A stretch of DNA of 64,000 bases from Brevundimonas sp. (GCF_003248455.1 NZ_QFNM01000002.1:60956-124955); one strand, 5' to 3'; positions 41,572 to 53,021 are shown, counted from the stretch's first letter. The notes: a model not told the origin generated them from the sequence alone. Program-made: numbers and translations.

Positions 41572-42255
41572 CTAGGCGCGCGGCGCGCTCATGTCCAGTT
41601 TTCGGTCCCGGACCGCCGCCGCCCGCACGGACCGCACCACCTCCGCCGAGGCGATCGACCGCACCGGACGGACCGGCACGCCCGCCGCGTTCAACACCCC
41701 GGCCGTCCAGTGATTGCACAGGTGCAGAATGGAAAAGGTCTCGCGGCTGGCGAAGAAGCGGGCGTCGTCGCCGGGACGGGCCGCCACGATGCGGGGCCTG
41801 CCGTCGGTCAGGGCCAGGGACTGTTCGATCCGGTCCGCCAGCCCATCGAACTGCGCCCGCGTCAGGGTCAGGCGCGCGACATCGCCGGCATGGGCCGCGC
41901 CCGGATCGCTGCGCGGGTCCAGCATGACGACCGAAGCGTTGCCGGGTCGGAAGAAGGCGCGGGCGCCGTCAGGCAACCGATCCGAGATCGGGCTCTGGTC
42001 CACATAGAAACGCGCGTCGCCCCAGCCGATCAAAATCCAGTCGCCGGGCGCCAGGCCTGCCGTCGCCTGGGCCAGCGGCCCGCCGCGTCGCATCAGTGCG
42101 GCGCGCGGCACGGCCAAATCGGTGTGGAAGCCGTTGTCCAGCACCTGAATCGCCACGGCGTCGGCGGTGTGCGTCGCGGGGGCGCCCGGCCGGGTCCAGG
42201 TCAGAAGCGCGGTCGCAGCCCCGATTATGGCCGCCAGGATCAGGGTTCTCATCAT
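41572..42255 (-). CDS. DUF2459 / TIGR02117-type exported protein
   Basis: The 227-residue protein has an N-terminal hydrophobic segment (about 3-20). It then follows the family pattern: VLDNGFHTDLAVPRAAL, DWILIGWGDARFYVDQ and CNHWTAGVLNAAGVPV. The His/Asp and Cys-Asn positions are conserved in this family, which is thought to be related to NlpC-like or permuted papain folds, though no activity is known. The start is the ATG overlapping the stop of the next gene upstream (ATGATGA), so the two are coupled. Confidence 0.8.
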   Translation of the reverse strand: MMRTLILAAIIGAATALLTWTRPGAPATHTADAVAIQVLDNGFHTDLAVPRAALMRRGGPLAQATAGLAPGDWILIGWGDARFYVDQSPISDRLPDGARAFFRPGNASVVMLDPRSDPGAAHAGDVARLTLTRAQFDGLADRIEQSLALTDGRPRIVAARPGDDARFFASRETFSILHLCNHWTAGVLNAAGVPVRPVRSIASAEVVRSVRAAAVRDRKLDMSAPRA

Positions 42256-42836
42256 CGGCTGAAGTCCCTGGCGGCGCAGAGACGCTCGTCGTTCGTCAGC
42301 GCGCCCGGCGGCGGCCCCTGGCGCACCGGCATCAGGACGAAGCCGTCGCGTCGCACCGCCAGGCCCAGCCAGCCGACGGCCTGGCCGCCGCAAAGCCGGC
42401 TGTCCCGGTCGTCCGTGACCCTTCGGATTTCGATCTGGGCGGCGGCCGGGGTCCCCATCACCCGGGCGAAGGTCCGGGCGTCGCTGGCCTTGTCGCCGGC
42501 CCTCACCAGCCGATGCGGCGCCGTGGTCAATGCCCCCGCGCCCTCCACCGTCAGGACGCCGCCCTCGGCGTGGATCGCCAGGGGCGCCTGCGTCTCCGAC
42601 CCGGCCGACGCATAGCGGCCGGCGACGACAGGCTCGCCCGTGACGACCTGCCCCTGACCCTGGACCTGACCCTGGGCTCGGATCGGCGCATCGCCGGGCG
42701 TGATCGCTCTGTGCAGGGCCGGCTCGACCACCACGGCGCCCAGCAGGAACAGGCTGAAGGCGCCCGCCCCCGCGCCCGCGGTCCATTTCAGCGATGGGGC
42801 GCCGGACGGCGGGGCGGTCGCGCTCATGGCGTACAT
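42252..42836 (-). CDS. Membrane-anchored protein of unknown function
   Basis: This protein of 194 residues (or 191 from the ATG at 42827) has a single hydrophobic segment near 20-40, then a Gln/Gly-rich stretch (QGQVQGQGQVV). It has no family motif that I recognise. Two Cys in the C-terminal half (RLCGGQAVGWLG, ERLCAARDF) may form a disulfide in the periplasm. Its stop is shared with the start of the DUF2459 gene. Confidence 0.6.
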   Translation of the reverse strand: MYAMSATAPPSGAPSLKWTAGAGAGAFSLFLLGAVVVEPALHRAITPGDAPIRAQGQVQGQGQVVTGEPVVAGRYASAGSETQAPLAIHAEGGVLTVEGAGALTTAPHRLVRAGDKASDARTFARVMGTPAAAQIEIRRVTDDRDSRLCGGQAVGWLGLAVRRDGFVLMPVRQGPPPGALTNDERLCAARDFSR

Positions 42837-42883
42837 ATTAGCGGGACAGGGGTTGAGGAATGATCACCCGCCCCCCTTCCTGG

Positions 42884-43561
42884 TCAGTTCCGACCGGGGC
42901 GGCGCGTCGGATCGCTGAGCTGGAACAGGCGGGCCGACAGATTCGACGCCGGTTGAAGCGAGGTCAGCTGGGTCCGCGTGCGCGCCCCCTGCGGGTCGGT
43001 GATGGTCCATTCGTGCAGCCGCATCGGATTTCCGGCGAAGGCCAGCACGACCTGGCCGTCATTCGGGCGGCGGGCGTCGCGCGCGGTGATCGCGAAGGCG
43101 CCGGACGCCATGCGCGTCACCCGCTCGATGCTGACGCCCTGGTCCAGGCGTACATTGCGCGCCAGGAAGGTGGACAGGGGCGTGCGGCCCAGCGGGACCT
43201 GCTGGAAGTTGTTCAGGCGCGGATCGTAGCGTTTGACGTTATAGCCGTCAGAGACGACCAGAAGCCCGGCCGGGTCGGTATATTCGAACCGCATCTTGCC
43301 TGGGCGCTGCAGATAGAACCGGCCCCGGCGCGTCTGGCCGTTCGGGCCGGTTTCGGTGAAGGTTCCCTGCGCCGAGGTCAGGGCCTGCAGATACCCTTGC
43401 GCCTGTTGAACCACGGCCCGGTCGTCGGCCGACAGATTCGACTGGGCCTGGGCGGCGTCGAAGGCGCCCATTGCGATCAGGCCGGTCGTCAGGCCGGCTC
43501 CCAACAGCAGGCTGCGGCGGTCCAGGTCGGGCGTGGCCAGGGTCTTGGTGCGCGAGGTCAT
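42884..43561 (-). CDS. lolA: Outer-membrane lipoprotein carrier LolA family
   Basis: LolA carries lipoproteins across the periplasm to the outer membrane. The 225-residue protein has a leader with DRRSLLLGAG and an AQAQ cleavage region. Then come QGYLQALTSAQGTFTETG and RPGKMRFEYTDPAGLLVVSDG, the typical LolA strands with the GKMRFEY motif. YDPRLNNFQQVPLGRTPLS continues the core. The double Arg before the hydrophobic stretch resembles a Tat leader. It follows ftsK on the same strand, an order seen in other alphaproteobacteria. Confidence 0.9.
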   Translation of the reverse strand: MTSRTKTLATPDLDRRSLLLGAGLTTGLIAMGAFDAAQAQSNLSADDRAVVQQAQGYLQALTSAQGTFTETGPNGQTRRGRFYLQRPGKMRFEYTDPAGLLVVSDGYNVKRYDPRLNNFQQVPLGRTPLSTFLARNVRLDQGVSIERVTRMASGAFAITARDARRPNDGQVVLAFAGNPMRLHEWTITDPQGARTRTQLTSLQPASNLSARLFQLSDPTRRPGRN

Positions 43562-43672
43562 AAAGTCCGTCTCCCGTTCGGGATGGTTGTCGATCCCGCC
43601 GTCTTGCCCGGTCGGCTTGGCGTCGGAATGACGCGAGCCTGACCATATTCCGGCGCTGCGATGAAGCCTTGT

Positions 43673-46162
43673 TCATCGAAATGCTGAAGCTTGGACCGGC
43701 GGCGGGGAGAGAAACGGGCGCGGGGACGGCCTGTTCCTTCCGAGGTGGCGGGAAGCTTCCTTTCTCTCCCTCGTCACGCCATCGGCGGCGGACCGGCCAG
43801 GACGTCGCGCTTGCCGGCGTGGTTGGCGGGGCTGACCACGCCTTCCTGCTCCATCCGCTCGATCAGGGAGGCGGCGCGGTTGTAGCCGATCTGGAGCCAC
43901 AGCGCGGTCGTAGAGGTCGTCGCCCCCACTCCCGTTTTGGCCCCCGCCGCCGCCCTCGTCATAGGCGTTGTCGCCGTCGCCGTCCGGCTCGTCGGTGATC
44001 AGGTCCAGATAATCCGGCTCGGCCTGGGCCTTCAGGTGCTTGCAGACATCCTCGACTTCCTTGTCGTCGACGAAGGGGCCGTGCAGGCGGGTGATGCGGC
44101 CGCCGCCGGCCATATAGAGCATGTCGCCCTGGCCCAGCAACTGCTCGCCGCCCTGTTCGCCCAGGATGGTGCGGCTGTCGATCTTGGACGTGACCTGGAA
44201 GGAGATGCGGGTCGGGAAGTTGGCCTTGATGGTGCCGGTGATGACGTCCACCGACGGGCGTTGCGTGGCCATGATCAGGTGGATGCCGGCGGCGCGGGCC
44301 ATCTGGGCCAGACGCTGGACGGCGCCCTCCACGTCCTTGCCCGCCACCAGCATCAGGTCGGCCATCTCGTCCATGACCACGACCAGGAAGGGCAGGGGCT
44401 CGGGCCGGATCTTCTCGGATTCGTAGACCGGACGACCCTGGTCGTCGAAGCCGGTCTGCACGGTGCGCTCGAAATGCTCGCCTTTTGCCTGCGCTTCCTT
44501 GGCGCGCTCGTTGTAGCTGGCGATGTTGCGCACCCCCAGCTTGGACATTCGGCGATAGCGATCCTCCATCTCGCGGACCGTCCATTTCAGGGCGACGACG
44601 GCTTTCTTCGGATCGGTCACGACCGGGGCCAGCAGGTGCGGAATGCCGTCATAGACCGACAGCTCCAGCATCTTGGGGTCGATCATGATGAAGCGGCATT
44701 CGGCCGGCGAATGGCGATAGAGGATCGAAAGGATCATGGCGTTGACCCCGACCGACTTGCCCGAGCCGGTGGTGCCCGCGATCAGCAGGTGAGGCATCCG
44801 CGCCAGGTCGGCGACATAGGGCTCGCCGCCGATGGTCTCGCCGAGCGCCAGGGGCAGCAGATGGCCCTTCTTGTCGTATTCGGCGCTGGCCAAGAGGTCG
44901 CGCAGATAGACGGTCTCACGCTTGGCGTTGGGCAGTTCGATGCCGATCGCGTTGCGCCCCTGGACCACGCTGATGCGACAGGCGCGAGCGGACATGGAGC
45001 GGGCGATGTCGTCGGCCAAGGCGACCACGCGGCCATGCTTCACGCCCGGCGCGGGCACCAGTTCGTACAGGGTGACGACAGGGCCGGGGCGTATCTGGTC
45101 GATCACGCCGCGCACGCCGAACTCCTGCAGCACTCCTTCCAGCATCTTGGCGTTCTGTTTCAGCGAATCCTCGTCCACCGAACCGACGCGCTGGGCCGGC
45201 TTGGTCAGGATGCCGAGCGGCGGCAGGTCGAAATCGCCCTCGGGTCGGGTGAAGTCGAAGGCCTGCTGGTCCAGGTCGTCTTTTCGGGCCTTGGGCGCCT
45301 TGACCGCCGCGACGCGCGGTTCGATCGGGCGGGCGCCTGCGGCGCGCGCGGCGCTGGGCGGCGGGGACGCGGCCTCGTCCTCCCACGGCGGCAGGTCGTC
45401 ATAGGCGGTGCGAGGGCCAAGGTCGGCGGGCGTCTCCGCCGCGATGGGCGACGGGGCGTCCTGGGCCGGGGCGGCGCGCGGAGGCCGCGCCCTGGGCGGG
45501 GCCTTGTCACGGGCAGGCTTGGCGGGCGCGCGCGGCGCGGGCGCCTTCAGCGACCGTCCCCAGTGCAGGGCGTCCAGGAAGTCCATGGCCCTCAGGCCGA
45601 TGGCGAAGCCGACCAGCCAAAGGCCGGCGACCAGGAAGATCAGGCCGGCGACGATGCGCGCGCCGGGAACATGCAGGGTCCCGATGGCCCGGGCTGTCAG
45701 CCCGGTCAGGCCGTCGCCCCACAGGCCGCCCAATCCCGCCGCCAGGGGCCAGGCCGCCGGCGCCGCCAGCGCCGCCAGGGCGCCCGAAAGGGCCAGGGTT
45801 CCCCCGGTCGCGGCCAGGGCCTTCAGCGGCGTCGGCTTCAGCCGTTGCTGGATGGCGTCGCCCACGGCGCGCGCCAGGCCGAAGGCGGTCAGCAGCAGCG
45901 CGGCCGGCCAGGCGGCCAGTCCCAGCGACTGCATGAACAGGTCTGCGAACAGCGCCCCGTCGCCGCCTAGCCAGTTGGTCGTCGGCAGGCTGGAGGCCGC
46001 GTTCAGGCTGGGGTCCGCCGGGTTCCACGACGCCAAGGCGATCAGCAGCAGGGTCGCCAGAAGGGCCTGCACCACCCCCCTGAACCGCACGACGAAGGGC
46101 GCATCCCAAAGGATGCGGGCGCTGATCCAGGCCTGACGGCCGACGGCGAGGGCGGTGGACAT
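43673..46162 (-). CDS. ftsK: DNA translocase FtsK, with frameshifted C-terminus
   Basis: FtsK pumps DNA at the division site. From ATG 46162 (GGAAGG upstream) the frame has 829 residues: membrane segments in the first 200, a Pro/Ala linker, the alpha/beta motor with GTTGSGKS near 462-470, FLVVVMDEMADLML as Walker B, and MATQRPSVDVITGTIK. After LYDRAVA the frame departs from the family: it should continue into the winged-helix gamma domain, but an apparent loss of about 50 bases near 43897 shifts it, and a foreign Arg/Pro-rich tail runs to 43673. The gamma domain reads DNA polarity signals and activates XerD. Confidence 0.92.
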   Translation of the reverse strand: MSTALAVGRQAWISARILWDAPFVVRFRGVVQALLATLLLIALASWNPADPSLNAASSLPTTNWLGGDGALFADLFMQSLGLAAWPAALLLTAFGLARAVGDAIQQRLKPTPLKALAATGGTLALSGALAALAAPAAWPLAAGLGGLWGDGLTGLTARAIGTLHVPGARIVAGLIFLVAGLWLVGFAIGLRAMDFLDALHWGRSLKAPAPRAPAKPARDKAPPRARPPRAAPAQDAPSPIAAETPADLGPRTAYDDLPPWEDEAASPPPSAARAAGARPIEPRVAAVKAPKARKDDLDQQAFDFTRPEGDFDLPPLGILTKPAQRVGSVDEDSLKQNAKMLEGVLQEFGVRGVIDQIRPGPVVTLYELVPAPGVKHGRVVALADDIARSMSARACRISVVQGRNAIGIELPNAKRETVYLRDLLASAEYDKKGHLLPLALGETIGGEPYVADLARMPHLLIAGTTGSGKSVGVNAMILSILYRHSPAECRFIMIDPKMLELSVYDGIPHLLAPVVTDPKKAVVALKWTVREMEDRYRRMSKLGVRNIASYNERAKEAQAKGEHFERTVQTGFDDQGRPVYESEKIRPEPLPFLVVVMDEMADLMLVAGKDVEGAVQRLAQMARAAGIHLIMATQRPSVDVITGTIKANFPTRISFQVTSKIDSRTILGEQGGEQLLGQGDMLYMAGGGRITRLHGPFVDDKEVEDVCKHLKAQAEPDYLDLITDEPDGDGDNAYDEGGGGGQNGSGGDDLYDRAVAPDRLQPRRLPDRADGAGRRGQPRQPRRQARRPGRSAADGVTRERKEASRHLGRNRPSPRPFLSPPPVQASAFR
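43774..43897 (-). pseudogene. ftsK: Out-of-frame remnant of the FtsK gamma domain
   Basis: In a different frame from the rest of ftsK these bases encode LQIGYNRAASLIERMEQEGV and then VSPANHAGKRDVLAGPPPMA, ending in a stop at 43774. This is the second half of the FtsK winged-helix domain. The usual first half (around the RDRKASTSYIQRR-type segment) is absent between LYDRAVA and LQIGYN. Confidence 0.85.
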
Positions 46163-46218
46163 GAAGGGCGAGCCTTCCGGGCGGCTGAGGTTCGACCGCC
46201 CTTGTCGCACCTGCAAGG

Positions 46219-46233
46219 TTAAAGGGCTGTTTA
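46219..46233. promoter_or_regulatory. CtrA-like box upstream of ftsK
   Basis: TTAA-N7-TTTA (46219-46233) differs from the CtrA consensus TTAA-N7-TTAA by one base. It lies 57 bases before the ftsK start and about 70 bases before ubiH, in their divergent region of 141 bases. Confidence 0.35.
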
Positions 46234-46303
46234 CCAGCTTGGCCGGGCGAAGCGAAGACGACTTCCTCTGGACCTTTCGCGCGCCGGGCGCGACAAGCCT
46301 GTC

Positions 46304-47560
46304 ATGGCTGAGATCGAACGCTACGACATCGTCATCGCCGGCGCCGGCCTGACCGGGGCGGCCTTCGCCCTGGCGGCGGCGCAGGGCGGGCTGAAGGCGG
46401 TCATGATCGACCCCCAGCCGTTCGACGCCCAACTGGCCCCGACCTTCGACGGGCGCTCGACCGCCATCGCCTTTTCGACCTTCCGCATGCTGGACGCCTT
46501 GGGGCTGGGAGAAGCGCTGCGGCCCCACGCCTGCCGGATGGATCATATTCTGGTGACGGACGGCCGCCGTCCGGGCGCCGCCAGCCGGTCCGCCTCGCCC
46601 GCCTTTCTGCGCTTCGACGCCGAGGAGATCGGCGGCCGCACCGGCGGCGAGCCGCTGGGCTATATGGTCGAGAACCGCCGCATCCGCGCCGCCCTGGCCG
46701 CGGCGGTGACGAGGGCCGGGATCGACGTTCGGGCGCCGGCGTCCGTCGCCCGCGTCGCCGCCGAGGCGGGCAGGGCGACCGTGATCCTGGCTGACGGATC
46801 GGTCCTGACCGCGCCCCTGGTGGTCGGCGCGGAAGGGCGCGGCTCCATCGTGCGGCGGGCCGCTGGCATCGACACTATCGGCTGGGGCTATGGCCAGAGC
46901 GGCGTGGTGGCCACGGTGCGGCTGGGCCGCGACCACGGCGATGTCGCCCACGAATATTTCCTGCCCGGCGGCCCCTTCGCCATCCTGCCTCTGACCGACC
47001 AGCGCGCCAGCCTGGTCTGGACCGAGACGACGCGGCGGGCCGAGGCCCTGCGCACGGCCTCGGACGCCGCGTTCCAGTCCCATCTGATGCGCCGGTTCGG
47101 AGATTTCCTGGACGGGGCGACGGTCGAGGGGCCGCGCTTCGTCTATCCCTTGTCGCTCAGCCTGGCCGAAAGGCTTGTCGCGCCGCGCATCGCCCTGATC
47201 GGAGACGCCGCCCACGGGGTGCATCCGGTCGCGGGCCAAGGGCTGAACATGGGGCTGAAGGACGCCGCCGCCCTGGCCGAGGTGCTGGCCGAGGCCGCCC
47301 GCCTGGGCGAAGACATCGGGGCCGAGACGGTGCTGGAGCGTTACGCCCGCTGGCGCCGGTTCGACAATGCGGCCCTGGCGGCCGGGTTCGACGCCTTCGT
47401 GCGGCTGTTCTCGAACGACATCGCCCCGATCCGGCTGGCGCGCGACCTTGGGCTCGCTGCGGTCAATCGCATCGGTCCCCTGCGCCGCGCCTTCATGCAG
47501 GAAGCCGGCGGGGCGACAGGCGATCTGCCGCGGCTGCTGCGCGGCGAGGCGGTGGTCTAG
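46304..47560 (+). CDS. ubiH: UbiH/UbiF/COQ6-family ubiquinone hydroxylase
   Basis: The FAD-dependent monooxygenase adds a hydroxyl to the ubiquinone ring. The 418-residue protein has VIAGAGLTGAAFALAAAQGG near residues 10-29, DGRSTAIAF, VGAEGRGSIVR (the DG-type motif, here EG) and IGDAAHGVHPVAGQGLNMGL near 300-318. Which ring carbon is hydroxylated is not clear from sequence; UbiH, UbiF and UbiI are close relatives. It is divergent from ftsK. Confidence 0.88.
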   Translation: MAEIERYDIVIAGAGLTGAAFALAAAQGGLKAVMIDPQPFDAQLAPTFDGRSTAIAFSTFRMLDALGLGEALRPHACRMDHILVTDGRRPGAASRSASPAFLRFDAEEIGGRTGGEPLGYMVENRRIRAALAAAVTRAGIDVRAPASVARVAAEAGRATVILADGSVLTAPLVVGAEGRGSIVRRAAGIDTIGWGYGQSGVVATVRLGRDHGDVAHEYFLPGGPFAILPLTDQRASLVWTETTRRAEALRTASDAAFQSHLMRRFGDFLDGATVEGPRFVYPLSLSLAERLVAPRIALIGDAAHGVHPVAGQGLNMGLKDAAALAEVLAEAARLGEDIGAETVLERYARWRRFDNAALAAGFDAFVRLFSNDIAPIRLARDLGLAAVNRIGPLRRAFMQEAGGATGDLPRLLRGEAVV

Positions 47561-47592
47561 GCGTTCTCACTTCCCGATCGGGGAGGACGCTT
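47561..47592 (+). terminator. Terminator hairpin after ubiH
   Basis: The stem GCGTTCTC / GAGGACGC (47561-47568, 47583-47590, one G-T pair) encloses CCCGATCGGG and starts directly after the ubiH stop. TTGTGTTCAG follows. The convergent gene ends a few bases later. Confidence 0.5.
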
Positions 47593-47596
47593 GTGT

Positions 47597-48412
47597 TCAG
47601 TTCAGTTGCAGCCGGACCCGTTCGAACGTCGTGAACCGCCTGGCCTCCTCCGCGCCGTCCAGGCCGTGGGCGCGCGACAGGGCCTGGAGCGAGCCGGCCA
47701 GGGCGCCCTGCTTCTCGCGCGCGGCCGCGACGTCCAGCCAGGGGCGGTGGTCCTCGGGGTCCAGCAGGGCGCGGCGCAGCGCCGAGCGTTCGGCCGCCTC
47801 ATAGTCCCGATCCCGGATGGCGCGGCTGAACAGCACGTTCTGCAGCCGGATCAGCGACTGCCGGTCCGTCACCGGCGCCATCAGGATATCCAGCCGATCC
47901 GCCACATGCGGCGTCAGCCCGGCGCGAAGGGCGCGGCGGGTCAGTTCGCTGGGCAGGATCAGCCGTCCCTGGCTGAAGGGGTCCAGCGCCACCGGCCCCT
48001 CGGCCGTCTCGACGCGGACCATGAAATGGCCGGGGAAGTCCACCCCCGCCGCCGCGACCCCCGCATGGCGCGCCGCGTGCAGATAGAAGACCGCCAGGGC
48101 GGCGGACAGGCCGCGCCGCCGCTCGGCCACCTGGATGATGTCGGTGTTGGCGGGGTGGTCGTAGTTGATCAGATCGCCGTTCAGCCTGAGGTCCGCGCAC
48201 AGGGTTTCGGACAGGGCGTCGTCAGGGCTTTCGCCGCCCAACCGCTCTTTCAACCGTTCGCAGGCGTTTCGCGCCAGGGCGCGGGCCGGCTCGGGATCGC
48301 GCAAAGGATGATCGTGGATGGCGCAGGCGATCGCGGCCTCCAGCAGGGGGAAGGCCTCGTCGTCGGCCTGGCCGGCCGCCGTCAGGATGCGCTCGGCCTC
48401 CTCGCGCGTCAT
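47597..48412 (-). CDS. SirB1-like transglutaminase-fold protein with TPR-like tail
   Basis: The 271-residue protein belongs to the SirB1 / transglutaminase-like group: YDHPANTDIIQVAERRRGLSAALAVFYLHAA near 85-115 and VDFPGHFMVRVE with the His of the fold, then ALDPFSQGRLI. The Cys seen in true transglutaminases is replaced in the GLSAALA segment (Ser). The C-terminal 70 residues are helical and TPR-like (RALLDPEDHRPWLDVAAAREKQG). Its role is unknown. It lies downstream of yraN on the same strand. Confidence 0.8.
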   Translation of the reverse strand: MTREEAERILTAAGQADDEAFPLLEAAIACAIHDHPLRDPEPARALARNACERLKERLGGESPDDALSETLCADLRLNGDLINYDHPANTDIIQVAERRRGLSAALAVFYLHAARHAGVAAAGVDFPGHFMVRVETAEGPVALDPFSQGRLILPSELTRRALRAGLTPHVADRLDILMAPVTDRQSLIRLQNVLFSRAIRDRDYEAAERSALRRALLDPEDHRPWLDVAAAREKQGALAGSLQALSRAHGLDGAEEARRFTTFERVRLQLN

Positions 48413-48421
48413 GCCCTTCTT

Positions 48422-48835
48422 TCAACCGCCTCGTTCGACGCCGCGAAGATGACGCGGAAACCGCCAGGGGGCCAGCGCCACCATATCAATTCTCAAGTCC
48501 AGCCGTTGCAGGGCCGGTCGATTGCGCCGGATCGCCTGGCCCGCTGCGACCAGCCGATCGAACTGGGCGGGCTTCAGGGCGACCAGGGCCGCCTCGATCG
48601 TCGCGCGCCGTTTCACCTCGACGACCGCCAGCACCGCGCCCCGACAGGCCAGCAGGTCGATCTCGCCCGCTCGGCTCCCCAGGCGAAACCCCAGAATTCG
48701 ATAGCCGCGCGACATCAGCCAGAAGGCGGCGACCCATTCCGCCGCGTGGCCCGCCTTGAACGCCGCCCCGCCCTTCGCCTGCCGCCACGCCGCCTTGGGG
48801 CGGGGGACGGGCGCGAGGCGCGGCAGGCGTTTCAC
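48422..48835 (-). CDS. yraN: UPF0102 protein YraN (nuclease-fold)
   Basis: The 137-residue protein has the family core GHAAEWVAAFWLMSRGYRIL, GEIDLLACRGAVLAVVEVKRR (the PD-(D/E)xK-like Glu-Asp...Glu-x-Lys) and ALKPAQFDRLVAAGQAIRR. It may act on DNA or RNA but no substrate is established. The start is a GTG that overlaps the rsmI stop (GTGA), giving tight coupling. The rsmI-yraN pair is common in proteobacteria. Confidence 0.88.
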   Translation of the reverse strand: MKRLPRLAPVPRPKAAWRQAKGGAAFKAGHAAEWVAAFWLMSRGYRILGFRLGSRAGEIDLLACRGAVLAVVEVKRRATIEAALVALKPAQFDRLVAAGQAIRRNRPALQRLDLRIDMVALAPWRFPRHLRGVERGG

Positions 48836-49700
48836 TTGCCCTTCAGCGCTAGCGCGCGGCGATACAGCGTCTTGCGGTTCAGCCCCAGGGCTTTGGCGAC
48901 CTCGGAGGCCGCGTCGCCGGTCGACAACGTACGTAGGGCGTCGATCAGGGCGGCGTCCGCATCCGCCTCGGTCGCCTGTTCGACTTCGCCCGGTCCCACG
49001 ACCACCACGATCTCGCCCTTGGGCGCATCCAGGCGGGGATCGGCCGCCAACTCGTCCAGCGGCCCGCGCACGCATTCCTCGTAAAGTTTGGTCAGTTCGC
49101 GCGCCACGGCGGCGGGTCGTGGTCCCAGGACGGCGGCCATGTCGGTCAGGCTGTCCCTCAGGCGTGGTCCGCTTTCGAAAAAGACCAGGGTCTGGCGCTG
49201 GGTCTTCAGTTCTTCCAGGGCGGCGGTGCGTCCGGCCGTCCTGGGCGGCAGGAAGCCGGCGAACAGCACCCGGTCGGCGGGCAGGCCGGCGATGCACAGG
49301 GCGGCCAGCAGGCTGGAGGCGCCGGGGATAGGATGGACTGGCAGGCCTTCGGCGATCACCGCACGGGCCACCACGAAGCCGGGATCGCTGACCAGCGGCG
49401 TGCCCGCGTCGGACACCAAGGCCACCACCTGGCCTTCCCGCAGGCGTTCGACGGCCAGTTCGGCGGCGCGCCCCGACGCATGGTCGTCGCAGCGTTCCAG
49501 CTTGGCTTTCAGCCCATAGGCCGACAGCAGCTTGGCCGTGACGCGGGTGTCCTCGGCCAGCACCAGGTCGGCGGCGGCCAATACGTCCAGCGCCCTCAGC
49601 GTCATGTCGCGCAGGTTCCCGATGGGGGTGGCGACCAGATAGAGGCCCGGCTCCACCCGCCTGGGCGGGGGGGCGGCGGGTGGAAAGGGCGTCGGTTCGC

Positions 49701-49704
<4 letters not shown>
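48832..49704 (-). CDS. rsmI: 16S rRNA (cytidine-1402 2'-O)-methyltransferase RsmI
   Basis: RsmI methylates the ribose of C1402 in the decoding centre. The 290-residue protein has LYLVATPIGNLRDMTLRAL near 22-40, AEDTRVTAKLL, VSDAGTPLVSDPG and PGASSLLAAL for SAM binding, then AGFLPPRTAGR. A Glu/Asp-rich stretch and a helix-turn-helix-like end (SEVAKALGLNRKTLYRRALAL) follow. It overlaps maeB by four bases upstream and yraN by four downstream. Confidence 0.96.
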
Positions 49705-52031
<2,327 letters not shown>

Positions 52032-52164
52032 GGATTCAGGCGTTTCCGGCGCGGCGTTCTGATTGGCTTTGCCTGTTCCTAAAGCGCGGCGGCAGGTGGG
52101 ACAACCGGCCGGGTCCCATCGGAGCCGTTTCCGGCCGTGCGATTCGCCGCGGCGCGCGCCGGTT

Positions 52165-52995
52165 TCAGATCGACAGGACGCCCGTGCGCTCGATCTCGAC
52201 GGGGCCGGTCATCAGCACGTGATCGGTGGCTTCGTCCCAGTCGATGACCAGCTCGCCGCCGTCCACCGCCACCGTCGCCCGGCGATCGGTCAGGCCGCGC
52301 CGGGCCGAAGCCACCAGGGCGGCGCAGGCGCCGGTGCCGCACGCCCGGGTCAGGCCCGCGCCCCGTTCCCACACCCGCAGGCGGATGCGGTCGTGGTCCA
52401 GCACCTTCGCGAAGCCGACATTGACCCCTTGGGGAAACAGCGGGTGATGTTCGACCAGGGAGCCAGAGGCGACGACGAAGCCGTCGTCCTGGCGGTCGGT
52501 GAAGAAGACCACGTGCGGATTGCCCATCGAGACGGCGCCCGGCGTATGCAGGACCGGGTCGTCGATGGGGCCGAGCTGCAGCTCGATTCCGCGCGTATCC
52601 ATCGCTTCGGCCAGCGGAACCTCGGACCAGTCCAGGCGCGGCCTGCCCATGTCGACCGTCACCTTGTGATCGCCGGCGCGGGTCGCGACGGTCGGGCCGG
52701 CCGCGGTGTCGATGACCACGTGATCGGATCCATTGGCCTGCATCAGCAGCCAGCCGACGCAGCGCAGGGCGTTGCCGCAGGTCTCGACCATCGAGCCATC
52801 GGCGTTCCACACCCGCATGAAGGCGTCGGCGCTGCTTGAAGGCTCGATGGCGATTAGCTGATCGAAGCCTTCGCCCGTCTCGCGGTCGCCCAGGGCGCGA
52901 ATCTGCACGTCGCCGGGAGCGAACGGCTGTTCCAGCGCATTGACGACGACGAAATCGTTGCCGGCGCCGTTCATCTTGACGAAAGGACGGGTCAT
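52165..52995 (-). CDS. dapF: Diaminopimelate epimerase
   Basis: DapF makes meso-diaminopimelate for lysine and peptidoglycan. From ATG 52995 the protein has 276 residues, starting MTRPFVKMNGAGNDFVVVNA. The two catalytic Cys lie in ETCGNALRC (Cys73) and RACGTGACAA (near 219). An ATG nine bases earlier (53004) is in frame, but the -10-like CCTATATG (53009-53002) overlaps it, which favours 52995 and a leaderless mRNA. Its stop is 134 bases from the maeB start. Confidence 0.95.
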   Translation of the reverse strand: MTRPFVKMNGAGNDFVVVNALEQPFAPGDVQIRALGDRETGEGFDQLIAIEPSSSADAFMRVWNADGSMVETCGNALRCVGWLLMQANGSDHVVIDTAAGPTVATRAGDHKVTVDMGRPRLDWSEVPLAEAMDTRGIELQLGPIDDPVLHTPGAVSMGNPHVVFFTDRQDDGFVVASGSLVEHHPLFPQGVNVGFAKVLDHDRIRLRVWERGAGLTRACGTGACAALVASARRGLTDRRATVAVDGGELVIDWDEATDHVLMTGPVEIERTGVLSI

Positions 52996-53001
52996 GCAGG
53001 C

Positions 53002-53009
53002 CATATAGG
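53002..53009 (-). promoter_or_regulatory. Predicted -10 element just before dapF
   Basis: CCTATATG on the minus strand lies seven bases before the dapF ATG at 52995. No SD is visible, so a leaderless mRNA is likely. The same palindromic bases (CCATATAGG) could serve the divergent channel gene. Confidence 0.35.
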
Positions 53010-53021
53010 CGCAATCCCTGC

